5,110 bases of DNA. Source: Deltaproteobacteria bacterium UBA5756. Lineage in GTDB: Bacteria; Desulfobacterota; Syntrophorhabdia; Syntrophorhabdales; Syntrophorhabdaceae. Where the stretch lies: assembly GCA_002418985.1 (NCBI GenBank), contig DIFE01000137.1:24961-30070 (forward strand), read 5' to 3'. Under the pieces are notes generated by a model, which worked only from the letters and a program-made list of their open reading frames with translations, was not told the origin of the DNA and ran no database searches. Positions 1 to 5,110 of this stretch are shown piece by piece (position 1 is the stretch's first letter; the number at the start of each line of letters is the position of its first letter). A program made the position numbers and the translations under genes.

Positions 1-50
1 TTGTTTTATAAGGAACGCATTTTGGGAAACGGATTATCCTGGACAGCAGT

Positions 51-75
51 GGGGATTAGGGAATAGGGAATAGGG
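51..75 (+). repeat. Four-G-tract AATAGGG repeat (G-quadruplex-type motif)
   Basis: Four G runs (51-54, 59-61, 66-68, 73-75) are separated by 4-nt loops ATTA, AATA and AATA. The 7-bp unit GGGAATA is iterated. The block satisfies the usual G3+N1-7 rule for an intramolecular quadruplex on the plus strand and resembles a telomere-type repeat in spacing. The motif itself is seen directly; folding in the cell is only possible, not shown. It may instead simply be one of the short degenerate tandem repeats that pepper intergenic DNA in some Desulfobacterota. Confidence 0.6.
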
Positions 76-264
76 ACAAAAATCAGACGACTACCACCCG
101 AAGACGGCAAATCTGTCGGTCTCAGGTATCGTTCCGGAGAAAGCCGCAATGGCAAACAAGAGGTTCCTGCAATGCACAATATGAATAGCGGAGACTGTAC
201 GGACCGATCACCCTCCACAGCGGGCAATCCCAACCCTGCCATCACATCCCTGCTCCCTAGTCCC
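52..264. repeat. Imperfect inverted repeat bracketing a non-coding block
   Basis: The arm at 52-69 and the reverse complement of the arm at 247-264 agree at 15 of 18 positions, with pattern GGGAyTAGGGAryAGGGA. The two arms enclose about 177 bp. No convincing gene, RNA family or transposase lies inside. The longest reading frame across it, on the minus strand at 6-245, reads through the repeat itself and has no ribosome binding site or family resemblance that I recognise. The arrangement could be a small non-autonomous interspersed element or the chance facing of two dispersed repeats. Confidence 0.45.
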
Positions 265-274
265 TTGACACCCC
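248..274 (-). repeat. Minus-strand four-G-tract motif overlapping the marR -35 box
   Basis: Four C runs on the plus strand (248-250, 255-257, 262-264, 271-274) give G runs on the minus strand with loops of 6, 4 and 4 nt. The 6-nt loop is exactly the complement of the TTGACA box at 265-270. The motif is seen directly. Any effect on transcription of the downstream operon is inference. Confidence 0.5.
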
Positions 275-293
275 TCGGAAAAAATCGTATACA
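265..293 (+). promoter_or_regulatory. Sigma70-type promoter of the marR-aas operon
   Basis: A perfect TTGACA -35 (265-270) is followed after 17 bp by TATACA (288-293), which matches TATAAT at 4 of 6 positions. Transcription would start near 300, giving a leader of about 35 nt before the MarR start codon. It is the only strong promoter-like pair seen upstream of the operon. It is placed so that a palindrome at 302-315 would sit just downstream of the start site. Confidence 0.72.
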
Positions 294-301
294 CTTTAAC
301 A

Positions 302-315
302 GTTCATATATGAAC
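302..315. promoter_or_regulatory. Perfect palindrome, probable MarR operator
   Basis: GTTCATATATGAAC is a perfect 14-bp palindrome between the -10 box and the ribosome binding site, covering about +2 to +15 of the predicted transcript. MarR-family dimers bind AT-rich palindromes of this size and commonly repress their own operon by occluding the promoter. Its place directly upstream of a MarR gene makes autoregulation the natural inference. Direct binding is not shown by sequence. The palindrome is too short and AT-rich to act as a terminator. Confidence 0.72.
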
Positions 316-322
316 CAATAGC

Positions 323-327
323 GGAGG
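323..327 (+). promoter_or_regulatory. Ribosome binding site of the MarR gene
   Basis: GGAGG lies 7 nt before the ATG at 335. It fixes this ATG as the start and rules out the need for a start further downstream. Confidence 0.8.
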
Positions 328-334
328 ACATCTT

Positions 335-832
335 ATGGGTCTTGTGGAGGAACTGGGGCTTGATCGGCCGATTGAGACGGTGGAGCACGAGAGCCTTTTG
401 AATATTGTCTATACGGGGACCATGATCGCGAGGGCGTCGTTCAGGTATTTCCAGGGGCACAGGCTCACCGACGCCCAGTTCAATGTCCTCGTCCAGCTCA
501 AGTACGCCGGCGACAGTGCTCTTTCCCAGGCTGCGCTGGGCAGACGCCTTGTCGTCAACAAGGCCGACATGACGGGCATCATCGACAGGCTTGAAAGGAC
601 GGGGCTTGTGGAAAGGGTGGCGCATCCGAATGACCGCCGGGTGAATTTGGTGAGAATGACCGTGCAGGGCGAAAACGCCGTTGAGGCCCTGGAGGCTGGC
701 TATCTCGAAGGCGTGGGAAAGTTGATGTCCGGCATATCGCGGACGGACTTGAACAGACTCAACAGGATCCTTGAAAAGGTGCGGCGCAACGTGAAAGAAA
801 AATTATTGCCCCCGAGGCGGAGTGGAGAATGA
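335..832 (+). CDS. MarR-family transcriptional regulator
   Basis: A 165-residue winged helix-turn-helix regulator of normal MarR length. Residues about 15-55 form the N-terminal dimerisation helices. Residues about 62-88 carry the helix-turn-helix, with SQAALGRRL as first helix and VVNKADMTGIIDRLE as recognition helix. Residues about 91-109 form the wing, with the hallmark PNDRRVNLVRMT containing the conserved Asp100-Arg101. Residues 115-158 are the C-terminal dimerisation helices. It is the first gene of a two-gene operon, starts 7 nt after GGAGG, and its TGA overlaps the next ATG (ATGA), so the two are probably translationally coupled. The 14-bp palindrome upstream suggests autorepression. 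Because its partner handles acyl chains, a fatty-acid, acyl-CoA or aromatic ligand is plausible, but the ligand cannot be read from the sequence. The family call is firm; the regulated process is inferred. Confidence 0.93.
   Translation: MGLVEELGLDRPIETVEHESLLNIVYTGTMIARASFRYFQGHRLTDAQFNVLVQLKYAGDSALSQAALGRRLVVNKADMTGIIDRLERTGLVERVAHPNDRRVNLVRMTVQGENAVEALEAGYLEGVGKLMSGISRTDLNRLNRILEKVRRNVKEKLLPPRRSGE
819..822 (+). promoter_or_regulatory. Ribosome binding site of the Aas-like gene inside the MarR gene
   Basis: GGAG lies 6 nt before the ATG at 829, within the last codons of the MarR gene. Together with the ATGA stop/start overlap it supports coupled translation and the choice of 829 as the start. 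Confidence 0.55.
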
Positions 833-3009
833 GGAAGGGACGAAGCTTTCCGCAGGCGCTATTCGAGGTGACGGCGCGGGCCGTATTCAAGACCTATTTC
901 AGACTTGTCCACAGGATCAGGGTTGAAGGAAGAGAAAATCTTCCCCGCAATTTCGACAAACTCATTATCATATCGAACCACGCCAGTCTTCTCGACGGAA
1001 TCATCCTGTGGACGTATCTCGATATGGACATTAAGATTCTGGTCAACCGCGGCAGGGCCCGGGAGCTGTTGCTGCGGCCTTTTATGCAGAACCGCTATAC
1101 CGTGCGGATCGATACGCTCAATCCCTATTCCCTCAAGGGGATTATCGATGAAGTCAATCGTGGTACGCCGCTCCTTGTTTTTCCCGAGGGACGCACTACG
1201 AAGACGGGCAATCTCATGAAGATCTATGAGGGCACGGGTTTTGTGGCATATAAGACGGACGCGGCGATCCTGCCTGTACACCTCGGGAATACCTATGAGA
1301 CGATCTTCGCGAAAAAACCCGGCGGCAGGAAGATCTTTGCGCCGATAAGCCTGACGATAGGCAGCGTCCGCCCGGCGATAGATGTCAATCGTTTCCAGCC
1401 GCACGACAGGAAGCGCGAGGCGGCCCGGGTCATCTACGACATGCTTTGCGAAATGTTCTACGAGGCACATTACCAGCCTTCCACCCTTGGCCGCGAGTTT
1501 ATTCGCATCTGCAGGAAGACGGGCGGCAAGACGCTCTACAAGGATACTACGGGTACCGAGGTGAGCTATCGCAAGGCCCTCCTCGGAGGGCTCATACTTG
1601 GCAGGAAGCTTTCTGTCCATAACGGAAAGAAGACGGGCGTTCTTTTGCCCAACCTGGTCGCGACGGCGCTCGTCATTATGGGACTTGAGATCTATCGGAA
1701 AGTGCCCGTCCTTCTCAATTATTCGAGCGGCCAGAAGTCTCTGCGCCATGCCATGGAGCTTGCCGATCTTGAGGTGGTCGTCACTTCCCGGGCTTTTCTG
1801 GAGCGGGTGAAGATCGACCCCGGTCTTTTCGGGGATCGAAAGGTCATTTACCTCGAGGACCTCAGAGCCGGCATTCGTGCGGGGGACAGGCTGGGGGCGA
1901 TGATGAAGATGCTGATCCCCGGCAGGCTGGCGCATATCGGTGCCGAAGAGCACAGGGAGCCGGCGGTCATTCTCTTCACCTCGGGATCGGAGGGGGTCCC
2001 GAAGGGTGTATGCCTTTCGCATGAAAACATTATAGCGAACATATGGCAATCGCTCTCACGCGTCGACGTGGGTGCCGACGATTATTTCCTTAACGCCCTT
2101 CCCATATTCCACAGCTTCGGCCTCACGATCGGTGTCTTTCTGCCCCTCTTTACCAGGGCGCGTTCCTTCTTATACATAAGTCCCCTTCATTACAGGATCG
2201 TACCGGAGATCGCCTACGAAGAGGGATGTACGATCCTCATGGGGACCAATGTCTTTCTGAACGGTTATTCCCGGAAGGCGCATCCCTATGATTTCTACAG
2301 TATGCGCTATATCTTCTGCGGAGCCGAGGCACTGAGCGAGGCCGTGTTCGAGCGGTATGCGAAGGTCTTCGGTATTCGCGTCATGTCAGGGTATGGCGCC
2401 ACCGAGTGCGCGCCTGTCGTCTGCATGAACAGCGCACTGGAACACAAGTACGGCACCGTCGGCAAGGTGCTGCCCGGTATGCAATACAGGGTGGTGCCCG
2501 TGGGAGGGATAGACGGCAAAGAGGGGCATGCGGGCCGTCTTTTGGTAAAAGGCAGGAATCTCATGGTGGGATATCTCAAGAATGAGGCCGCAAATCACAA
2601 GTACCTTGTCGAAGACGACGGCTGGTACGATACCGGTGATATTGTTGAAGTCGACGAGAGCGGTTTCGTGAAGATAGTGGGAAGGCTGAAACGGTTCTCC
2701 AAGATAGGCGGCGAGATGATATCCCTCACAGCAGTTGAAGAGGCCCTTACAGGTATTTTCGGTGAACGCAGGGACGTTGCGGTGATGGGCGTCGCCGATG
2801 AACAGAAAGGAGAAAGACTGGTCCTCGTGACAAACACGAGGGACGCTGATTTGAAGAAGGTCCGCGAAGTCCTTCGCGAAAAAGGCTACTCCGATCTGAC
2901 TTTTCCCCGGCAAATAATCTATATGAAGGAACTACCGAAATTAGGAACGGGCAAACCGGATTATGTGAAGATGAAGGAACTGATAACCGAAGATACTGTG
3001 AAGAGTTAG
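829..3009 (+). CDS. aas: Aas-like bifunctional acyltransferase / acyl-ACP synthetase
   Basis: A 726-residue two-domain protein, close to the 719 residues of E. coli Aas. Residues about 20-215 are a PlsC-type lysophospholipid acyltransferase with NHASLLD (the HX4D catalytic motif, His51/Asp56) and FPEGR (118-122). Residues about 240-720 are an AMP-forming adenylation domain: P-loop TSGSEGVPKG (384-393), GYGATE (521-526), YDTGD (600-604), hinge GRLKRFSKIGGEMIS (618-632) and PKLGTGKPD with the expected catalytic Lys709. All key residues are intact. In the Aas family the synthetase uses ATP to load a fatty acid onto a bound acyl carrier protein, and the acyltransferase passes it to the 2-acyl-lysophospholipid, repairing phosphatidylethanolamine at the inner membrane. 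It could also activate exogenous fatty acids. The lysophospholipid flippase LplT, often beside or fused to Aas, is absent here. The gene follows a MarR regulator with ATGA overlap and is likely controlled by it. Exact acyl and acceptor substrates are inferred. Confidence 0.9.
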   Translation: MRKGRSFPQALFEVTARAVFKTYFRLVHRIRVEGRENLPRNFDKLIIISNHASLLDGIILWTYLDMDIKILVNRGRARELLLRPFMQNRYTVRIDTLNPYSLKGIIDEVNRGTPLLVFPEGRTTKTGNLMKIYEGTGFVAYKTDAAILPVHLGNTYETIFAKKPGGRKIFAPISLTIGSVRPAIDVNRFQPHDRKREAARVIYDMLCEMFYEAHYQPSTLGREFIRICRKTGGKTLYKDTTGTEVSYRKALLGGLILGRKLSVHNGKKTGVLLPNLVATALVIMGLEIYRKVPVLLNYSSGQKSLRHAMELADLEVVVTSRAFLERVKIDPGLFGDRKVIYLEDLRAGIRAGDRLGAMMKMLIPGRLAHIGAEEHREPAVILFTSGSEGVPKGVCLSHENIIANIWQSLSRVDVGADDYFLNALPIFHSFGLTIGVFLPLFTRARSFLYISPLHYRIVPEIAYEEGCTILMGTNVFLNGYSRKAHPYDFYSMRYIFCGAEALSEAVFERYAKVFGIRVMSGYGATECAPVVCMNSALEHKYGTVGKVLPGMQYRVVPVGGIDGKEGHAGRLLVKGRNLMVGYLKNEAANHKYLVEDDGWYDTGDIVEVDESGFVKIVGRLKRFSKIGGEMISLTAVEEALTGIFGERRDVAVMGVADEQKGERLVLVTNTRDADLKKVREVLREKGYSDLTFPRQIIYMKELPKLGTGKPDYVKMKELITEDTVKS

Positions 3010-3040
3010 GAGTAAAGAGTAAAAACCTCGGACTCCATGT
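3010..3040. other. Short convergent gap without a clear terminator
   Basis: The 31 nt between the convergent aas and rlmE stops contain an AGGAGTAAAGAGTAA-like run. GGAGT (3009-3013) and ACTCC (3032-3036) could pair, but with an 18-nt loop and no adjoining U tract on the plus strand. I see no convincing intrinsic terminator for either transcript, so read-through into antisense or Rho-dependent termination is possible. Confidence 0.4.
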
Positions 3041-3634
3041 TCACTTTTTTCCCATGCACACGAAGAACACCTCTGAGCTGACGCTGCGCGAGGCCGCTGG
3101 TTTGTACTGAGCGACCTTGCTGAAGCGTTTTTGAAGGTCGGTGGTGATCCCTTTCTGGATACCCGTGGAGAAGGACTTGATGATGAAATGGCCGCCCGGC
3201 TTGAGCGTCTCGTCGACAACCTTGAGAACGCAGGCGAAAAGCTCTTCGATCCGTGCGTCATCCACCTCACGTATGCCCGAGAGGTTGGGCGCGATGTCGC
3301 AGGTGATCGCATCGGCTGTGGACAGGGAGAATTGTGACAACAGGCCCTTAACGTCCGTTTCCCGTATATCGGCCTGGATGGCCGTTATGTTTTTCCTGGG
3401 CAGGGCCGGAGTGGGAAGGATATCTATACCGATTACGGTCCCTTTTTCGCCGACGATCTCTGAAAGCACCTGAAGAAAGCTGCCCGGGGAGCATCCGAGG
3501 TCCAGGATGGCGTCCCCTTTCCCGATAAGATGAAACCTGTCCTCGATTTCTTTGAGCTTGTAGGCGCTTCGTGCCCGGAACCCCTCCTGTTTCGCCTTTT
3601 TGTAATAGGGATCTTTGAGAATGAACCTAGCCAT
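3041..3634 (-). CDS. rlmE: 23S rRNA (uridine-2'-O)-methyltransferase RlmE (FtsJ/RrmJ)
   Basis: A 197-residue SAM-dependent methyltransferase (E. coli RlmE is 209). The family methylates the 2'-O of the A-loop uridine (U2552 in E. coli) on the 50S particle during late assembly. The SAM-binding motif I is AILDLGCSPGSFLQVL (43-58). The RlmE catalytic K-D-K-E tetrad is present as Lys26 (SAYKLKEI), Asp113 (CDIAPNLSG), Lys153 (FIIKSF) and Glu188 (SSEVFF). I chose the ATG at 3634 because MARFILKDPYYKKAK is where the conserved family N-terminus begins. A longer in-frame reading up to 3823 adds 63 residues that only re-read the upstream gene. The start overlaps the end of the upstream 355-residue gene by 8 nt. 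The nearest strong Shine-Dalgarno, GGAGGT (complement of 3650-3656), is about 16 nt away, so initiation probably depends on coupling to the upstream gene. It is the last gene of the minus-strand cluster. Confidence 0.95.
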   Translation of the reverse strand: MARFILKDPYYKKAKQEGFRARSAYKLKEIEDRFHLIGKGDAILDLGCSPGSFLQVLSEIVGEKGTVIGIDILPTPALPRKNITAIQADIRETDVKGLLSQFSLSTADAITCDIAPNLSGIREVDDARIEELFACVLKVVDETLKPGGHFIIKSFSTGIQKGITTDLQKRFSKVAQYKPAASRSVSSEVFFVCMGKK

Positions 3635-4694
3635 AGGGATTGACGATGATACCTCCTTCGGCTGGTTTCTCCTCTCCGGTGAGGAGACTTTTCTTGAGGA
3701 AGAACGGAAGAACGCCGTCAAGCGAGTCGCGATCCCTGAGGATCGAGATAACTCCGCGGTAACGGGGATAGTCGCCCATACCATGGAAGAAATAGGCATA
3801 ATCTTCAAGCATACGTTTGACAAGAGGGACCTGTGAGGTGATGCTGCCCCGCTCCATGAGGCCTTTGAGAAAGGCGGCCCTCTTCTCTTCCGTCATGCGT
3901 TGAGGCAGAACGATCGTGGACCCGGCGGCTGAAAGGTAGGCCTTGCGGTCTTCTTCGATATTTTCCCAGGACAGGAGGAAGGGCGCGAAGATTTCGTGCC
4001 TGAGGACATCTTCGGGTGCCAGCGGCGCAATATCCCCGGCCACCGGCAGGGAATAGATGTCCTCGGGCCTGTGAACGGCGTCCTTCAAGCGGGCGGCAAA
4101 GGACATGAGAGATCCTATGGCATCATTGAAACGGCCGGATCTTCTCGACCCCTCCTCCACGATAAAAGCGGCATATGCCGGGGATATCTCATTGAGGAAG
4201 GCGGGCTCCCTGGTGTTGTCCCTGTACGCCGTTATGATCTGTTCCAGATTGTTCCTGTCAACGGGCGAACTCATCAGTTCACGCAGGCCTTCCCGGAAAT
4301 GGATCTCGCCGTTCAAAAAAACGAAGGCATTCTTCTTCATCTCGTATGCCGCCATGACGATCCGGGACTGGGCATGATCGAAGTTCGTCAGGAAACCGCG
4401 GTTTACCCGTACCTCTTCGACCTTTCTGAGGATCGGCCGGCCTTCAGGCCGCGGTTCCTCCACTTTTATCCCCGACGATCTCAGGCGGAATATCGCCTTG
4501 CGAATCGTCCTCCTGATCTCTTTGTCGGCTTCCCCTGGGTGGATGGCGTTGAGAAAGACGCCGATATCCTGACTCTTTTCTTTTCCCAGCGATTTAAGGA
4601 GTGAAAGTTTTTCATCGCCGGTCAGGGTGAAGTAGTATTCAACCTTCTTTTCCAGATCCTGGGCGGAAACTATTGCGTTGATCAAATCATCCAT
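3627..4694 (-). CDS. Conserved-looking protein of unknown function, 355 aa
   Basis: I do not recognise a named family. The protein is soluble-looking with no signal peptide or membrane segment, contains no cysteine and only one tryptophan (Trp243), and is charged and mostly helical. Residues 1-78 look like paired HEAT-type helices, ending in IRKAIFRLRSSGIKVEEPRP, a phrase like those at the ends of helical-repeat modules in other proteins. After a proline-rich joint (81-88), residues about 90-135 look like a strand-rich segment (KVEEVRVNRG, NAFVFLNGEIHF), then helices to about 335 and a loose tail (GGIIVNPYG). The ATG at 4694 is preceded seven codons upstream by an in-frame TAG and has only a weak upstream AGGGA, so it may rely on coupling to the metallochaperone gene 30 nt upstream. 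It overlaps rlmE by 8 nt. The position suggests an operon partner in translation or ribosome assembly, but that is inference. A long antisense frame across it is a shadow. Confidence 0.85.
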   Translation of the reverse strand: MDDLINAIVSAQDLEKKVEYYFTLTGDEKLSLLKSLGKEKSQDIGVFLNAIHPGEADKEIRRTIRKAIFRLRSSGIKVEEPRPEGRPILRKVEEVRVNRGFLTNFDHAQSRIVMAAYEMKKNAFVFLNGEIHFREGLRELMSSPVDRNNLEQIITAYRDNTREPAFLNEISPAYAAFIVEEGSRRSGRFNDAIGSLMSFAARLKDAVHRPEDIYSLPVAGDIAPLAPEDVLRHEIFAPFLLSWENIEEDRKAYLSAAGSTIVLPQRMTEEKRAAFLKGLMERGSITSQVPLVKRMLEDYAYFFHGMGDYPRYRGVISILRDRDSLDGVLPFFLKKSLLTGEEKPAEGGIIVNPYG

Positions 4695-4724
4695 AGAATC
4701 GTTTTGTTGTCCCTAAGATCGCCC

Positions 4725-4931
4725 TTACGAGGATTTTACTGAAAATCCAGCCTTTTCGACAGCCGCTTCGAGGTCCTTCCGGGTGACCTTGCCTTCATCG
4801 TACTTCACGACGGCGCTTCCCACTTCGACATCGCTCGAGTCAACTCCCGCGATGGTACCCAGCGCCTTCTTGACGGCCATCACGCAATGCTGGCAACTCA
4901 TGCCGTCTATCTTGAGTTTCGTTTCGGCCAT
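4725..4931 (-). CDS. Heavy-metal-associated domain protein (CopZ-like metallochaperone)
   Basis: A 68-residue stand-alone HMA domain with the expected beta-alpha-beta-beta-alpha-beta pattern and normal length for CopZ/MerP-type proteins. The metal site is GMSCQHC, with Cys13 and Cys16 binding Cu(I) or a similar soft metal. The Met-x-Cys-x-His-Cys form is typical of copper carriers, and the second helix ends in EKAGFSV, the usual position facing the metal loop. Such proteins shuttle copper in the cytoplasm to a P-type ATPase or repressor; neither a CopA ATPase nor a CsoR/CueR regulator is in this window. The start is firmly set by AAGGAGG 5 nt upstream. It is the first gene of the minus-strand cluster, 30 nt before the unknown gene. 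Metal specificity is inferred from the motif only. Confidence 0.93.
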   Translation of the reverse strand: MAETKLKIDGMSCQHCVMAVKKALGTIAGVDSSDVEVGSAVVKYDEGKVTRKDLEAAVEKAGFSVKSS

Positions 4932-4936
4932 TTGAT

Positions 4937-4943
4937 CCTCCTT
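4937..4943 (-). promoter_or_regulatory. Strong ribosome binding site of the metallochaperone gene
   Basis: The complement reads AAGGAGG, a full Shine-Dalgarno sequence, 5 nt before the ATG at 4931. It is much stronger than the sites of the two downstream genes, suggesting the small protein is the most highly translated of the three. Confidence 0.8.
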
Positions 4944-4975
4944 GTATATAGAAGACAGGTTATAGGCAATGGGTG

Positions 4976-4999
4976 ATAGGTGATAGGGGTCTTTCCCAT
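4976..4999. repeat. 24-bp direct repeat, copy 1
   Basis: Identical over 24 bp to 5043-5066, beginning ATAGGTGATAGGGG and ending TCTTTCCCAT. Including flanking bases (4971-5000 versus 5038-5067), 28 of 30 positions agree. The copy lies in the predicted 5' leader of the minus-strand operon, just downstream of the predicted start site. Confidence 0.85.
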
Positions 5000-5011
5000 T
5001 ACCTCCTTCCC

Positions 5012-5020
5012 ATTATAACA
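5012..5020 (-). promoter_or_regulatory. Extended -10 promoter of the minus-strand operon
   Basis: On the minus strand TGTTATAAT gives a perfect TATAAT preceded by the extended TG element. No good -35 is seen at 16-18 bp (CCGGAA/CCCGGA), as is common for extended -10 promoters. Transcription would start near 5005, leaving a leader of about 74 nt before the metallochaperone. No competing promoter is visible in the 30 nt between the first and second genes. Confidence 0.55.
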
Positions 5021-5031
5021 CAACAACGGCA

Positions 5032-5091
5032 GGTTCCGGGTAATAGGTGATAGGGGTCTTTCCCATAATCCGTAACCCATAAGCCGGAACC
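5032..5091. repeat. 60-bp imperfect palindrome upstream of the metallochaperone operon
   Basis: Outer arms GGTTCCGG (5032-5039) and CCGGAACC (5084-5091) pair perfectly over 8 bp. The 44 nt between can form a smaller inner stem on the minus strand (TTATGGG against CCCCTA, one mismatch, around an AAAGA loop). There is no U tract on either side, so an intrinsic terminator is unlikely. It may be a short extragenic palindromic element. Confidence 0.5.
5043..5066. repeat. 24-bp direct repeat, copy 2
   Basis: Exact second copy of 4976-4999, 67 bp away in the same orientation. It lies upstream of the probable -10 element and inside the loop region of the 5032-5091 palindrome. Sequence is of the same ATAGG/AGGG style as the blocks at the other end of the window. 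Confidence 0.85.
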
Positions 5092-5110
5092 CACATCTGT
5101 CCAAAATAAT

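Noticed and set aside
6..245. 79-residue minus-strand reading frame
   Set aside because: It reads straight through the AGGGA repeat block, has no visible ribosome binding site and a composition unlike a folded protein.
80..245. Possible riboswitch (c-di-GMP-like words GGCAAA and AAAGCCGCAA)
   Set aside because: The conserved core order and pairing stems of the known classes could not be assembled, and it lies upstream of the promoter rather than in a leader.
859..2049. 396-residue minus-strand reading frame opposite aas
   Set aside because: It lies wholly antisense to an intact Aas gene with all catalytic motifs; long antisense frames are common in GC-rich genes and this one resembles no family I know.
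3009..3036. GGAGT/ACTCC hairpin as a terminator between the convergent genes
   Set aside because: Only 5 bp with an 18-nt loop and no adjacent U tract.
3635..3823. 63-residue N-terminal extension of RlmE
   Set aside because: It only re-reads the end of the upstream gene in another frame; the conserved family start is at 3634.
3996..4604. 202-residue plus-strand reading frame
   Set aside because: Antisense shadow of the 355-residue gene, without a promoter or ribosome binding site.
4907..5104. 65-residue minus-strand reading frame upstream of the metallochaperone
   Set aside because: It translates the direct repeats and palindrome and overlaps the well-supported metallochaperone start.

Overview
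The window looks like a chromosomal segment of a GC-rich (roughly mid-50s percent GC by eye), Gram-negative-type anaerobe. The protein styles and the intergenic TAGGG/ATAGG-type repeats suggest a Desulfobacterota (former deltaproteobacterial), Syntrophorhabdus-like lineage. This is an inference from pattern familiarity only. There is no rRNA, tRNA, CRISPR array, transposase or phage gene.

Layout. Positions 1-334 are non-coding. They hold two G-rich/C-rich repeat blocks facing each other as an imperfect inverted repeat (52-69 and 247-264), then a clear sigma70 promoter (TTGACA, 17-bp spacer, TATACA) and a perfect 14-bp palindrome (302-315) at the predicted transcription start. These serve a tight two-gene plus-strand operon. 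Its first gene is a MarR-family regulator (335-832). It overlaps by ATGA a 726-residue Aas-type protein (829-3009) that fuses a PlsC-like acyltransferase to an AMP-forming acyl-ACP/acyl-CoA synthetase. The simplest reading is an autoregulated lipid-remodelling or fatty-acid-salvage unit in which the MarR protein senses an acyl or aromatic ligand.

From 3010 to 3040 a short convergent gap separates this operon from a minus-strand cluster. In its transcription order the cluster is: a 68-residue heavy-metal-associated (CopZ-like) metallochaperone (4725-4931), an unrecognised 355-residue cysteine-free protein (3627-4694), and RlmE/FtsJ 23S rRNA 2'-O-methyltransferase (3041-3634), which overlaps the unknown gene by 8 nt. 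A probable extended -10 promoter (TGTTATAAT, 5012-5020 minus) lies upstream of the metallochaperone and is flanked by two copies of an exact 24-bp direct repeat. A 60-bp imperfect palindrome (5032-5091) lies further upstream.

Most of the coding content is ordinary. What deserves a second look is the MarR-Aas unit with its operator, the unknown gene fixed between a metallochaperone and rlmE, and the repeat, palindrome and G-quadruplex-type sequences concentrated in both non-coding ends.
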